The notes under the pieces: model-generated
The model's database searches: none
Seen by the model: only the letters and a program-made list of their open reading frames with translations
Told to the model about the DNA's origin: nothing
From: an uncultured Bacteroidales bacterium
GTDB taxonomy: Bacteria; Bacteroidota; Bacteroidia; Bacteroidales; UBA932
Direction: 5' to 3'
DNA length: 64,000 nucleotides
NCBI GenBank assembly: GCA_944325505.1
Contig: CALVAJ010000001.1
Span: 1 to 64,000, forward strand
In this document: in pieces, positions 32,337 through 40,987 of the stretch
Layout of the letters: every line of letters begins with the position of its first letter
Numbering within the stretch: the first letter of the stretch is position 1
Translations under genes and position numbers: made by a program

Positions 32337-32837
32337 CTATTGCCTTGTCCTGTGATATACCGTGAATTCAAACCTGAGCCCTGATTCCGGGTCGGTCATC
32401 GTTCCGGAAGACGTGCCTTTCTCCCACTGGCTGTCCGGTATATCGGGGAAGAACGTGTCGGCATCCGGGATGACAGTATGGACATGAGTAATGTACAGCG
32501 TGTCTGCATACTGCAGTGCCTGTCGGTATATTTCACCGCCTCCGATGACGAAGCATGGCTTTCCGTATGATTCGGCTTTTGAAAAGGCCTCTTGTATCGA
32601 GCGGGCTATGTCGGCTCCTTCAGGAAGCCCTTCACCGTTCCCGCGCGTAATGACGATATTGGTCCTGCCGGGCAACGGCTTCCCTATGGACAGGAAAGTC
32701 TTCCTTCCCATGATTACCGTTCCTCCAGAGGTAATGCGCTTGAAATATTTCAGGTCTTCAGAAATGTGCCACGGCATTCTGTTGTCCGTGCCGATTGCGC
32801 CGTTGTCAGAAACGGCGGCTATTATACTCTTTTCCAT
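32337..32837 (-). CDS. folA: Dihydrofolate reductase
   Basis: A 166-residue enzyme that reduces dihydrofolate to tetrahydrofolate with NADPH, completing the cycle begun by thyA at 14626. IIAAVSDNGAIGTDNRMPWHISEDLKYF contains the Trp of the substrate loop and the catalytic Glu of the ISEDL segment. VIMGRKTFLSIGKPLPGR is the NADPH-binding motif, and FVIGGGEIYRQAL the conserved glycine-rich turn. Normal length. It follows the YifB gene on the same strand by about 20 bases and may be co-transcribed with it. Separation from thyA by 17 kb is unremarkable. Confidence 0.96.
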   Translation of the reverse strand: MEKSIIAAVSDNGAIGTDNRMPWHISEDLKYFKRITSGGTVIMGRKTFLSIGKPLPGRTNIVITRGNGEGLPEGADIARSIQEAFSKAESYGKPCFVIGGGEIYRQALQYADTLYITHVHTVIPDADTFFPDIPDSQWEKGTSSGTMTDPESGLRFEFTVYHRTRQ

Positions 32838-32857
32838 ACTGCAAATATAGGCAATCG

Positions 32858-34420
32858 TCAGACAATTCCAAGATCCCTCCTGTCCAGCAGCCTGTATCGT
32901 GAAGCTTCCATAAGGTGCGGCAGCAGGATTTCCCCCGAACCTTCCATGTCGGCGATGGTCCTGCCCAGTTTAAGTATCCGGTGATATGCCCTGGCGGACA
33001 GCCCCATGCTTTCCACGGCCTTTTCCATAAAGTCCCTGCACTCTGGCGAAAGTCTGCAGAATTCCGGGATCATCTTTCCGGTCATTTCCGCATTCGTGAA
33101 TATCCCGCATCCGGCAAGCCGCTCTTTCTGTATTTCCCTGGCGGCAGACACCCTTGCCGCAATGTCCCTGCTGGACTCTGCCTTGCATCCTGCTGTCAGT
33201 TTCCCTGTTTCTACGGGACTGACCCACAGGTGGATGTCTATTCTGTCCATTACGGGGCCCGACAGCTTTGACAGGTATGAGGCTCTCCGCGCAGGAGTAC
33301 AGCTGCATTTGTCCCCGTCCCCATAGTATCCGCACGGACACGGATTGGTCGCGGCCACCAGCATGAAGGATGCCGGAAAACTGATTCTGCTCCTGAGCCG
33401 CGAGATTGTCACCTTCCGTTCTTCAAGCGGGCCTCTGAGGGTTTCCAGGACGCGTTTGGGGATTTCACAGAATTCATCCAGGAAAAGGACCCCGTTGTGG
33501 GCAAGGGAGATTTCCCCTGGAATTATGCTGTCCGATCCTCCTCCGATGAGCGATGCGGAGGAGATGTTATGGTACGGTGAACGGAAAGGGCGTTGTCTGA
33601 TAATCTGTGTTCCGGTCCTGTATTTTCCTGCTACCGAGTATATTTTGCTTGTCTGGAGGGACTCTTCGGGTGTCATCGGCGGCAGGATTCCGGCAAGCGA
33701 TCTGGCCAGGGTGCTTTTGCCTGCCCCCGGAGGGCCGATCATTATGACGTTATGCCCTCCGGCAGCTGCTACTTCCAGGCCTCTTTTTGCCCCTTCCTGT
33801 CCGTATATGTCGGAAAAGTCTGGAATGTCATTCATGGAAGAAGAGCTCTTTTCTCCGGCGATGTCCGTTCCCGGACAGTCCGGACAGAAGGCTTCCGGGC
33901 CGCTGCAGCCGCTTTTCCCTTCCAGGATTGACAGTACGTCCGTAAGCGTCCGTACACCGAATATGTCTGTAAGCCTGTACCCGGATGTCTCACGAGCGGA
34001 CTCGTATGGCAGGATACAGCCGCTGAACCCGTTCTTTTTCGCCATTTCCGTTATCGGAAGTGCTCCCGGGACCGGACGGACGGAACCGTCCAGCCCGAGC
34101 TCTCCCATGATGATGTATTTTCCTATGTCAGGGAGCGCCATCTGCCCTGACGCCGCGATGATTCCCACGGCTATGGGAAGGTCGTATCCGCTTCCTTTCT
34201 TGTGCAGGTCGGCCGGGGCCAGATTTATGACTATCTTTTTTCCCGGGATTCTGAATCCGAGTGTCTGCAGTGCCGTTACCGTTCTCAGAAGGCTTTCTTT
34301 GACCGCCACATCGGCCAGCCCGACCAGATGGATGCCCAGCCCGGAAGTTATGTCCACTTCAACCGTTACCGGGACTGCGTCTATCCCGATGCATTTTGCG
34401 CTGAAAATATTGATAAGCAT
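32858..34420 (-). CDS. YifB/ComM-family magnesium-chelatase-like AAA+ ATPase
   Basis: A 520-residue AAA+ ATPase related to ComM, a helicase that promotes branch migration during integration of DNA taken up by natural transformation. The N-terminal domain (1-170; GLGIHLVGLADVAVKESLLR, LAPADLHKKGSGYDLPIA) is the Lon-protease-like fold of the family. The ATPase core has MIGPPGAGKSTLARSLAG as Walker A and HNGVLFLDEFCEIP as Walker B. NPCPCGYYGDGDKCSC is the cysteine-rich insert and the end is the Mg-chelatase C-terminal domain. The hydrophobic stretch encoded upstream to 34495 is not part of the family, so I placed the start at 34420. Confidence 0.92.
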   Translation of the reverse strand: MLINIFSAKCIGIDAVPVTVEVDITSGLGIHLVGLADVAVKESLLRTVTALQTLGFRIPGKKIVINLAPADLHKKGSGYDLPIAVGIIAASGQMALPDIGKYIIMGELGLDGSVRPVPGALPITEMAKKNGFSGCILPYESARETSGYRLTDIFGVRTLTDVLSILEGKSGCSGPEAFCPDCPGTDIAGEKSSSSMNDIPDFSDIYGQEGAKRGLEVAAAGGHNVIMIGPPGAGKSTLARSLAGILPPMTPEESLQTSKIYSVAGKYRTGTQIIRQRPFRSPYHNISSASLIGGGSDSIIPGEISLAHNGVLFLDEFCEIPKRVLETLRGPLEERKVTISRLRSRISFPASFMLVAATNPCPCGYYGDGDKCSCTPARRASYLSKLSGPVMDRIDIHLWVSPVETGKLTAGCKAESSRDIAARVSAAREIQKERLAGCGIFTNAEMTGKMIPEFCRLSPECRDFMEKAVESMGLSARAYHRILKLGRTIADMEGSGEILLPHLMEASRYRLLDRRDLGIV

Positions 34421-34537
34421 GACGTTTTTTACTACGAAGATTGCTGTCAAAATCAGAAAAAAGATAAAGAATCGGAAAAAGGTGGCGGATTGCATGGAAG
34501 ATTTTCTAATTTTGTATGACCAGAACCAGCCGGAAAC

Positions 34538-35284
34538 ATGATAAAGGAGTTTATAGAGTCGGTAGGGCAGTATTGCCTTTTTCTGAAAATGGTTTTCAGG
34601 AAACCCGAGAAGTGGAAGATTTTCTGGAGACAGTTTCTTGCAGAGTCTGAAAAGCTGATCCTCTCATCGGTGCTTCTGGTCTGTGTCATTTCCCTGTTCA
34701 TCGGCGGGGTCCTGGTCATCCAGATAGCGTCCAATATCGAGAATCCTTTCATAGACAGGATGAATGTAGGTTACATGCTCAGGGAGATCCTTATTCTTGA
34801 GTTCTGTTCTACGATCGTAGCCCTTATCCTCGCAGGGAAGATGGGCTCTAACATTTCCTCTGAAATCGGCAGCATGAGGATAACGGACCAGATCGATGCG
34901 ATGGATATGATGGGGGTCAATTCCGCCGGTTTCCTTGCCCTGCCGAAAATAGTGTCGGCAACACTTCTGAGTCCGCTTCTGATGCTTCTGAGCCTGGCGT
35001 TCGGCCTGCTGGGCGGATGGGTGGTGGTGTCGCTTACCGGAATTATCGGGACGAATCAGTATATCGAAGGTATAAAGTATTGCTATACCGGGTTTTATGT
35101 CTTTTATAGCGGTTTTAAGATGTCTCTTTTCTGCTTCCTGATATCATCCATAGCCTCTTTCCGCGGATACTATGCAAGCGGAGGGTCTCTGGGGGTCGGC
35201 ACCGCAAGCACGAAGGCGATTGTTACCATAAGCATCCTTATACTTCTTTTCGATCTGGTAGTGACCCAGCTCATGCTGTATTGA
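34538..35284 (+). CDS. mlaE: MlaE-type ABC transporter permease
   Basis: A 248-residue permease of the MlaE/YrbE family, part of phospholipid transport between inner and outer membranes. After a short cytoplasmic helix come about five transmembrane segments. The conserved MlaE signature is MLREILILEFCSTIVALILAGKMGSNISSEIGSMRITDQIDAM, with an E and the EIG-M motif facing the ATPase. A plus-strand TAATTTTG at 34507-34514 is a possible -7 element. It is followed by the ATPase gene; the usual third component, an MCE protein MlaD, is not adjacent here. Confidence 0.92.
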   Translation: MIKEFIESVGQYCLFLKMVFRKPEKWKIFWRQFLAESEKLILSSVLLVCVISLFIGGVLVIQIASNIENPFIDRMNVGYMLREILILEFCSTIVALILAGKMGSNISSEIGSMRITDQIDAMDMMGVNSAGFLALPKIVSATLLSPLLMLLSLAFGLLGGWVVVSLTGIIGTNQYIEGIKYCYTGFYVFYSGFKMSLFCFLISSIASFRGYYASGGSLGVGTASTKAIVTISILILLFDLVVTQLMLY

Positions 35285-35301
35285 CATTTTCGGGATTTGT
35301 T

Positions 35302-36024
35302 ATGATCAGGATAGAACATTTGTACAAAAGTTTCGCGGGAGCGCAGATCCTCAAAGACATTACCATAGAATACAGTCCGGGGAAGTGCAATATGGTAATA
35401 GGGGCCAGCGGGAGCGGCAAGACGGTCCTCCTGAAGACCCTTATCGGCCTGTATGAGCCGGATTCGGGAAGCATATGGTATGGAGACGAGGATCTTGCCG
35501 CCATGACATATGACCAGAAGAAGAAACTGCGGCAGCGCATAGGGATGCTTTTCCAGGCCAGCGCCCTGTTTGATTTTGCCACAGTGCTGGAAAACATAAT
35601 GTTTCCTATGGATTTCTGTACCGACTGGAGTAAAGCACAGAAAATAGAGCGTGCCCGCTTCTGTCTGGACAGGGTGAATGTAAAGGGGGCGGACGGAAAG
35701 TATCCCAGCGAACTGAGCGGGGGTATGCAGAAGCGTGTCGGTATCGCGCGTGCCATTGCCCTGAATCCGGAGTTCCTCTTCTGCGATGAGCCCAATTCAG
35801 GACTGGACCCCTATACTTCCTCGCTGATAGATGAACTGATTTCCGAAATTACGAAGGAGTACAATATGACAACGGTCATAAATACCCATGACATGAATTC
35901 GATACGGTCTATAGGCGACAATATCGGATTTATCTGTGACGGAATGCTGCTGTGGCAGGGGAGCAGGGACAGTCTCGACTCGACTTCTTGTCCCCAGTTG
36001 AGGAAATTTCTCAGAATCCGCTGA
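35302..36024 (+). CDS. mlaF: MlaF-type ABC transporter ATPase
   Basis: A 240-residue ABC ATPase that powers the MlaE permease. Walker A G34-A-S-G-S-G-K-T41, signature ELSGGMQKR, Walker B FLFCDEPNSGLDP and the switch histidine in NTHDMNS are all intact. The frame could start at a TTG overlapping the mlaE stop (35281), but the ATG at 35302 gives the normal N-terminus MIRIEHLYKSF. Operon with mlaE; convergent with the barrel protein, stops four bases apart. Substrate (phospholipid) follows from family and partner. Confidence 0.92.
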   Translation: MIRIEHLYKSFAGAQILKDITIEYSPGKCNMVIGASGSGKTVLLKTLIGLYEPDSGSIWYGDEDLAAMTYDQKKKLRQRIGMLFQASALFDFATVLENIMFPMDFCTDWSKAQKIERARFCLDRVNVKGADGKYPSELSGGMQKRVGIARAIALNPEFLFCDEPNSGLDPYTSSLIDELISEITKEYNMTTVINTHDMNSIRSIGDNIGFICDGMLLWQGSRDSLDSTSCPQLRKFLRIR

Positions 36025-36027
36025 GTG

Positions 36028-37266
36028 TCATAGTCTGAACCGCAGACCGGCTTCAAACCCGAGCATCAGAGGCTGTACGGTACGGATGCTCTTCGGTGCC
36101 TTGCTGTTTCTGAAATAATATCTGAGACTCGGGTCGATATACAGGCCGAAGTGGTCGGTAATGAGGAATTCGACTCCGATTCCCGCATTGGCTGAAAGCT
36201 GGAGAGCTCCTGTCCTGTCGCTGAAATCAAGGCGTCCCGCGGAATTGCTGGCCGTGTATTTGTTCGATATGTTGCAGTCGACGGCACCGCCTGCATATAC
36301 GTACAGGTCTATGAAATCTTTGGTCAGTATGCTGTAGTAGACATTTACCGGTATGCCGATATAGTGCTGGCTGTTGCGTATGTCCTGATATCTGGTTCTT
36401 GTCTGGTCATCCGCGTTATTGAATGTCCCATCGAAACTCCTGGAGAGATAGGTGTAGTTCATTCCTATGCTCATTGACCATTTCGGTGTAAAGCTGAAGC
36501 GGACTCCGGCTCCCACGGATACCGGAATGCCGAACCTGCTGTTTCCTTCGCCGTCTTCCGTAAATCCTGTCTTTGTGATTGTCCCCGGCGCCATAATGCC
36601 GTTTCTGCCTGCTTTCTCGCTGTTCGAGTTGCTGGCTGCGTTTCCCGATATGACTAAAGAGGTCCTGACTTTACGGCCGGAGCGTTTGTCTTCTTCATCG
36701 TTCCCGAAGAGATCCCAGCTGTCATAGGCAGAGTCATCTTCCTGATTTCCAGCCTCTGTCTTCTTCACAGGCTTTTCATCTGTCCGGGCCGGTGCCGTTT
36801 CCTCTGCCGGTGTCTCTGTTACAGGGTCCGGTGCCGGACTCATGCTTTCTTCATGCATTTCGGCCATCGTGACTTCAGAAGGGACAGAGGATGAAATGTC
36901 CCGCACTGCGGATGTCTCTTCCTGTGTCGCCTGGGCGATCATTATATTGTCTGTGCTGTCGGAACCTTTGTCTTGGTCAGGTTCTATGACCGCCAGAGTG
37001 GCGGAGTCTCTTTGGTCAGGAGAATTGCCCGGATCGAATATGCCGCTGAATATCACCGTTGCGGTCAGAGCGGCTGCTGCCGCCACGGCAGCTCCCGTAT
37101 TCCGGAGCCATATCAAGACGCGTCTGTTCTTCTGAGGCTTTGCAGACTCGCCGGACACGTCCAGCCGCGCCTGGATCCTGTCCCAGACAAAGTCAGGGAC
37201 TTCTTCCCTGCCTTCTTCGAGGACCGATCTTATCTTCAGGTCGAATTTTTCGTCTTCGTTAAACAT
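36028..37266 (-). CDS. Anti-sigma-like N-terminus and membrane helix joined to an outer-membrane beta barrel
   Basis: A 412-residue protein with three parts. Residues 1-48 are a charged cytoplasmic segment (KIRSVLEEGREEVPDFVWDRIQARL) like the start of Bacteroidetes anti-sigma-type membrane proteins. A single transmembrane helix (about 50-77, AAVAAAAALTATVIFSGIF) follows. A long acidic, Pro/Glu-rich stretch (80-225) then leads to a porin-family barrel (about 240-412) ending in GLRFRL, an outer-membrane C-terminal pattern. There is no cleavable signal peptide. It overlaps the upstream ECF sigma gene by eight bases, so it is likely that sigma factor's regulator. How one chain could sit in both membranes is unclear; processing is one possibility. 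Confidence 0.78.
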   Translation of the reverse strand: MFNEDEKFDLKIRSVLEEGREEVPDFVWDRIQARLDVSGESAKPQKNRRVLIWLRNTGAAVAAAAALTATVIFSGIFDPGNSPDQRDSATLAVIEPDQDKGSDSTDNIMIAQATQEETSAVRDISSSVPSEVTMAEMHEESMSPAPDPVTETPAEETAPARTDEKPVKKTEAGNQEDDSAYDSWDLFGNDEEDKRSGRKVRTSLVISGNAASNSNSEKAGRNGIMAPGTITKTGFTEDGEGNSRFGIPVSVGAGVRFSFTPKWSMSIGMNYTYLSRSFDGTFNNADDQTRTRYQDIRNSQHYIGIPVNVYYSILTKDFIDLYVYAGGAVDCNISNKYTASNSAGRLDFSDRTGALQLSANAGIGVEFLITDHFGLYIDPSLRYYFRNSKAPKSIRTVQPLMLGFEAGLRFRL

Positions 37267-37828
37267 TTTCCTGTTCTTTAATTTTACTTTGCAGCCACAC
37301 TCTTGCCCTGCTCAGCTGTGTCCTGGATGTCGTTTCGGTTATGTTGAGCATATCCGCGATTTCCTTATGCGAGTATCCTTCCACTACGTACATGTTGAAT
37401 ACCGTGCGGAATCCGGGCGGGAGCGCCGTTATCAGCTTCATCAGTTCCTTATACCCTATATTCTGCATCTGGGAGGCGATATCCGTGCTCAGACCCCTGG
37501 CGTTTTCCAGTTCATCGCTCATCTTCAGTGCGTCCTTTTTCCTCAGGTACATGAGTGCGGTGTTGACAAAGATCTTACGGGCCCATCCCTCGAAGGATCC
37601 GTTCCCCTTATAGCTGTCCAGCTTTGAGAACAATGTTATGAATCCCTCCTGGAGTATGTCCTGCGCTACGGAGCGGTCTCCTACATACCGGATACATACA
37701 GGGAACATCCGGGAAGCCAGCTGGTCGTACAAGACCCTCTGGGCAGCCCTGTCTCCCTTTATGCACAGATCAATCAATTTCTGCTCTGAGGTTCCGGTCA
37801 CGGTACTGTCGCTCAAATCGTTTCGCAA
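37259..37828 (-). CDS. ECF-type RNA polymerase sigma factor
   Basis: A 189-residue sigma-70 family factor with only regions 2 and 4. Region 2 includes RVLYDQLASRMFPVCIRYVGD, AQDILQEGFITLF and SFEGWARKIFVNTALMYLRKK. Region 4 is ALPPGFRTVFNMYVVEGYSHKEIADMLNITETTSRTQLSRAR, with the DNA-binding helix-turn-helix at its end. It overlaps by eight bases the gene for the membrane/barrel protein that probably controls it. A hairpin-forming inverted repeat lies 27-55 bases upstream of the start. It is divergent from the TPR gene. Regulon unknown; the partner suggests an envelope signal. Confidence 0.93.
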   Translation of the reverse strand: MRNDLSDSTVTGTSEQKLIDLCIKGDRAAQRVLYDQLASRMFPVCIRYVGDRSVAQDILQEGFITLFSKLDSYKGNGSFEGWARKIFVNTALMYLRKKDALKMSDELENARGLSTDIASQMQNIGYKELMKLITALPPGFRTVFNMYVVEGYSHKEIADMLNITETTSRTQLSRARVWLQSKIKEQENV

Positions 37829-37854
37829 AACTCAATTACCCATGCGACGTTACA

Positions 37855-37883
37855 GATGCAAAGGCGTTTGAAAACGTTGCATC
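37855..37883. promoter_or_regulatory. Two-part inverted repeat upstream of the sigma gene
   Basis: GATGCAA, AGG bulge, CGTTT-GA-AAACG, TTGCATC: two perfect nested arms (7 and 5 bases) with one bulge. Located between the divergent sigma and TPR genes, in what would be the sigma leader or promoter. It could be an operator or an mRNA hairpin; there is no U-tract, so it is not a typical terminator. Confidence 0.4.
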
Positions 37884-38016
37884 GGCCGCATTTGTTTCGT
37901 CAAACATAAACAAAAAATCAGACATATAGAAGCTTCTTAACGGAAATGTACTATTTTTGCAGGATACGTGTCATGGAAATCCGGTGCCGGACACGCCGGA
38001 AATGATTTTGTTGAAA

Positions 38017-39741
38017 ATGAGAGAAACCATACATATTTCCATTATAGCCTTCCTGTCCGTATTGCTTTTCCCTTTCCCTGCGGCGGGCCAGATGCCGGGG
38101 CAGCATAAAGACAGGAGTTACTATGAAAACCAGGTGATATCTGCGGTTGAACGGTATGATGCCCAGGATTTCAAAGGCGCGTCGGACATGCTTGAAGATG
38201 TAGTGGCCGGCGATCCGGAAAATGACGCCGCACATTACTATCTCGGGCTTTCATCTTTCTGCCTGAAGGATTTCGCAAAGGCGGAAAAGGAGTTGAAGAC
38301 GGCCGTTCAGCTCGATTCCATGAATTTCTGGTACAGGTACCGTCTGGCTCTGGTATATTCGGCGACCGACCGTAAAGAGCTGACGATTGCCATGTATGAG
38401 GATCTGTTAAGGGATTTCCCGAAGAAAAGCGACCTTTACTATAATCTGATAGATCTGTACCTTTCCGACGGACAGTCAGACAAGGCGCTGGAGACACTCT
38501 CCCAGATTGAAGCCGTTTCCGGAAAGAACGATGCGACTGCCATGACGCGTTTCCAGCTTCTTGCAAGGCTGGGGAAGCAGAAAGAGGCGTATGAAAGCCT
38601 TGAAGAATATAATAAGGAATATTCTTCTCCTCAGGTCCTGTCCGTCCTGGGGGATTACCAGATGTCCATGTATAATGATTCGACAGCTCTCAGATATTAT
38701 GATGAGGCTCTCGACATCTCTCCCGGCTATGCCCCTGCCGTACTTGGAAAGGCTGAGGCCCTGCGTGTGACCAGGCGGTATGACGGATACTTTTCCATTA
38801 TTAACAGGTTTCTTGCCGATGATACCGTTCCGGCCGCCGGCAAGTGCGACTATCTGAAGGCCGTAATGCAGCAGTCCGACCCGATGTTCCTGAAATCGTT
38901 CATGGAGAGGGTGGATACCATGTTTACAAATGCAGTCGCCGCACATCCCAAGGACAGTTCCGTGCTCGTGACGGCCGGAATCTATTTCTTCGGTACAGAC
39001 CGTGAAGGAAAGGCCCTGGAGTATCTCAGGCAAAATATGGATATCTATCCTGAAAGCCTGTCCGCAGCGGCGAACTATATCGAGGTGCTTATGTACACCG
39101 GGAACTGGGATGCCCTGGCTTCTGAGTCGGAAAAGTCTTTCCGGAAATTTCCGCAGGAGACGGCTTTTCTGGAGATGTCCAGCATGGCCTATTATAATAA
39201 AGGTGAATACGGCAAGGTCCTTGACAACTGCAGGACAATCCTGTCTGTAGCTGCAGGCGACAGTCTCAAGACCCTGACTGCCTATTCCACGATGGGCGAC
39301 ATGTACCATCAGCTCGGGGAAAACGCAAAGGCATACAAGGCGTATGACAGTGCCTTGAAGATCAATGCTTCGTACGCTCCCGTCCTGAACAATTATGCGT
39401 TCTACCTGAGTATGGAGGGCAGGAAGCTGAAAAAGGCGGCCGCAATGAGCAAGATCACGGTAGATCAGGAACCCGACAATCCCACCTACCTCGACACATA
39501 CGCCTGGATCCTGTATCTTATGGGCAAGCCTGAAGAAGCCAAACCGCTGTTCAAGCACGCCATGCTGTACGGCGGCAAGGACAGCGTCGTAATCCTGGAC
39601 CACTATGCCGAGGTGCTCTATGCCCTGAAGGAATATGATCTGGCAATGGTCTACTGGACCCAGGCCAGTATGAAGAACAATAATGAAATTCCCGATCTGG
39701 ACCGGAGGATCAAGGAAAGGAAGGAAGCCATCAGGAAATGA
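38017..39741 (+). CDS. Exported tetratricopeptide-repeat protein
   Basis: A 574-residue protein with signal peptide MRETIHISIIAFLSVLLFPFPAAGQ. The remainder is a run of TPR units, for example AAHYYLGLSSFCLKDFAKAEKEL, FWYRYRLALVYSATDRKELTIAMYE and APVLNNYAFYLSMEGRKLKKAAAM, consistent with a periplasmic scaffold for protein partners. The open frame starts at 37957 inside a -7-like TATTTTTG (37952-37959), so the start must be later; 38017 puts the signal peptide first, with 38002 as an alternative. Its stop overlaps the start of the EnvC-like gene (ATGA), implying coupled translation and a shared role in cell-wall processing or division. Confidence 0.85.
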   Translation: MRETIHISIIAFLSVLLFPFPAAGQMPGQHKDRSYYENQVISAVERYDAQDFKGASDMLEDVVAGDPENDAAHYYLGLSSFCLKDFAKAEKELKTAVQLDSMNFWYRYRLALVYSATDRKELTIAMYEDLLRDFPKKSDLYYNLIDLYLSDGQSDKALETLSQIEAVSGKNDATAMTRFQLLARLGKQKEAYESLEEYNKEYSSPQVLSVLGDYQMSMYNDSTALRYYDEALDISPGYAPAVLGKAEALRVTRRYDGYFSIINRFLADDTVPAAGKCDYLKAVMQQSDPMFLKSFMERVDTMFTNAVAAHPKDSSVLVTAGIYFFGTDREGKALEYLRQNMDIYPESLSAAANYIEVLMYTGNWDALASESEKSFRKFPQETAFLEMSSMAYYNKGEYGKVLDNCRTILSVAAGDSLKTLTAYSTMGDMYHQLGENAKAYKAYDSALKINASYAPVLNNYAFYLSMEGRKLKKAAAMSKITVDQEPDNPTYLDTYAWILYLMGKPEEAKPLFKHAMLYGGKDSVVILDHYAEVLYALKEYDLAMVYWTQASMKNNNEIPDLDRRIKERKEAIRK

Positions 39742-40925
39742 TTTTCAGGAAAATACTATATTTTACGGTTTTTCTGTCGGTTGCGCTTTTCTCCGTAAGG
39801 TCTCTGGATGCCCAGGATATCAGGGCGCATGAGCAGAGGAAGGCGCAGCTGGAGAAGGATATCGAACTCATAGACAGGCAGCTTTCCGAGAACCGTACGC
39901 AAAGCAGGAGCCTGCTCTCCCGTCTGACTTTGATCAGGACCCAGATCTCCAACAGGAACGCCCTTCTGGCCGAGAGCAACAGGATGATCAGGAAATACTC
40001 TGACGAAATCTATCTTTCCCAGCTTCAGATCAACCGCCTCAACGCCAGAATCGACACCCTTACGGTACATTATGAGAAGCTGGTCCGGAGCGCCTACAAG
40101 AACAGGGATGCGAAAGTCTGGTATATGTACATCCTTGCAAGCGATAATCTCGGACAGGCATTCCGCAGGTACAGTTATTTCAAGAACCTTTCTTCGGAAA
40201 TGAGACGTCAGGCTGACGATATTGTCCGCGCCAGGGAGGAGCTTCAGGAGAAAAAAGCCGGGCTGCAGGCAATGAAAGCCGATGCTGAAAAGGTCAGGGC
40301 GGAAAGGGAAAAGGAACTGTCTTCCCTGAACGCGGAGAAAGCCCGTTCAGAAAAGTTGGTTGCCCAGCTCAGGCGCAGCAGAGGCAGATATGAGAAGGAG
40401 CTGGCAGCGAAACGCAAGGAAATCAATGCCCTTAACAGAGAGATAGAACGCCTTATAGCCGAAGCTATGAAGTCCGGGGGCAAGGGTAAGCCGGCAGAGA
40501 TAGACTATGCCCTTGACGCGGAGTTTTCCAAGAACAAGGGGAAGCTGCCGTGGCCGGTAGAGGGGGTTGTCGTAGACAGGTTCGGCCAGCATTATCATCC
40601 GGTGTTTACGAGAGTAAAGCTTCCGTTCAACAACGGGATATCGATAGCGGTAGCCGCCGGAGCGAGAGTCAGGGCCGTGTTTGACGGGGTGGTCAAGCAG
40701 ATAGTCGTAATGCCGGGGTACAATCAGTGCGTACTCGTACAGCACGGTAACTGGTTCTCTTTCTACTGCAAGCTTCAGAATACGACGGTCAAGGCCGGAG
40801 ACAAGGTCAGGACAGGGCAGGTGATAGGGACGGTAGATACCATTAACGGAGATACCCAGCTCCATTTCCAGATATGGCAGAAGCAGACCCCTCAGAATCC
40901 GGAACTGTGGCTCCGGAAAAAGTAG
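39738..40925 (+). CDS. EnvC-like murein hydrolase activator (degenerate LytM/M23 domain)
   Basis: A 395-residue exported protein: signal peptide 1-25, a long coiled coil (about 27-265, heptads rich in Glu, Lys, Arg), and a LytM/M23-type domain (about 275-395). In that domain the zinc ligands are mostly lost. The usual HxGxDI reads NNGISI, the HxH of YAHLS reads YCKL, and only LHF is kept. This matches EnvC/NlpD-type proteins, which activate cell-wall amidases at division and do not cut peptidoglycan themselves. It overlaps the TPR gene by four bases. Assigning it as EnvC relies on architecture; the exact amidase partner is unknown. Confidence 0.87.
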   Translation: MIFRKILYFTVFLSVALFSVRSLDAQDIRAHEQRKAQLEKDIELIDRQLSENRTQSRSLLSRLTLIRTQISNRNALLAESNRMIRKYSDEIYLSQLQINRLNARIDTLTVHYEKLVRSAYKNRDAKVWYMYILASDNLGQAFRRYSYFKNLSSEMRRQADDIVRAREELQEKKAGLQAMKADAEKVRAEREKELSSLNAEKARSEKLVAQLRRSRGRYEKELAAKRKEINALNREIERLIAEAMKSGGKGKPAEIDYALDAEFSKNKGKLPWPVEGVVVDRFGQHYHPVFTRVKLPFNNGISIAVAAGARVRAVFDGVVKQIVVMPGYNQCVLVQHGNWFSFYCKLQNTTVKAGDKVRTGQVIGTVDTINGDTQLHFQIWQKQTPQNPELWLRKK

Positions 40926-40987
40926 ACATGTGCCCTTGCCGGCTTTCATAATGACGAGGGATGAATTTGAACAGGACTCTATTTGCA

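Noticed and set aside
33345-34541. A 398-codon plus-strand frame opposite the YifB gene
   Set aside because: The minus strand carries intact Walker motifs of a known ATPase; the opposite frame is low-complexity and serine/proline-rich, as expected from antisense reading.
38476-39603. A 375-codon minus-strand frame opposite the TPR gene
   Set aside because: The TPR gene is clearly coding and coupled to the EnvC-like gene; the antisense translation has no recognisable structure.
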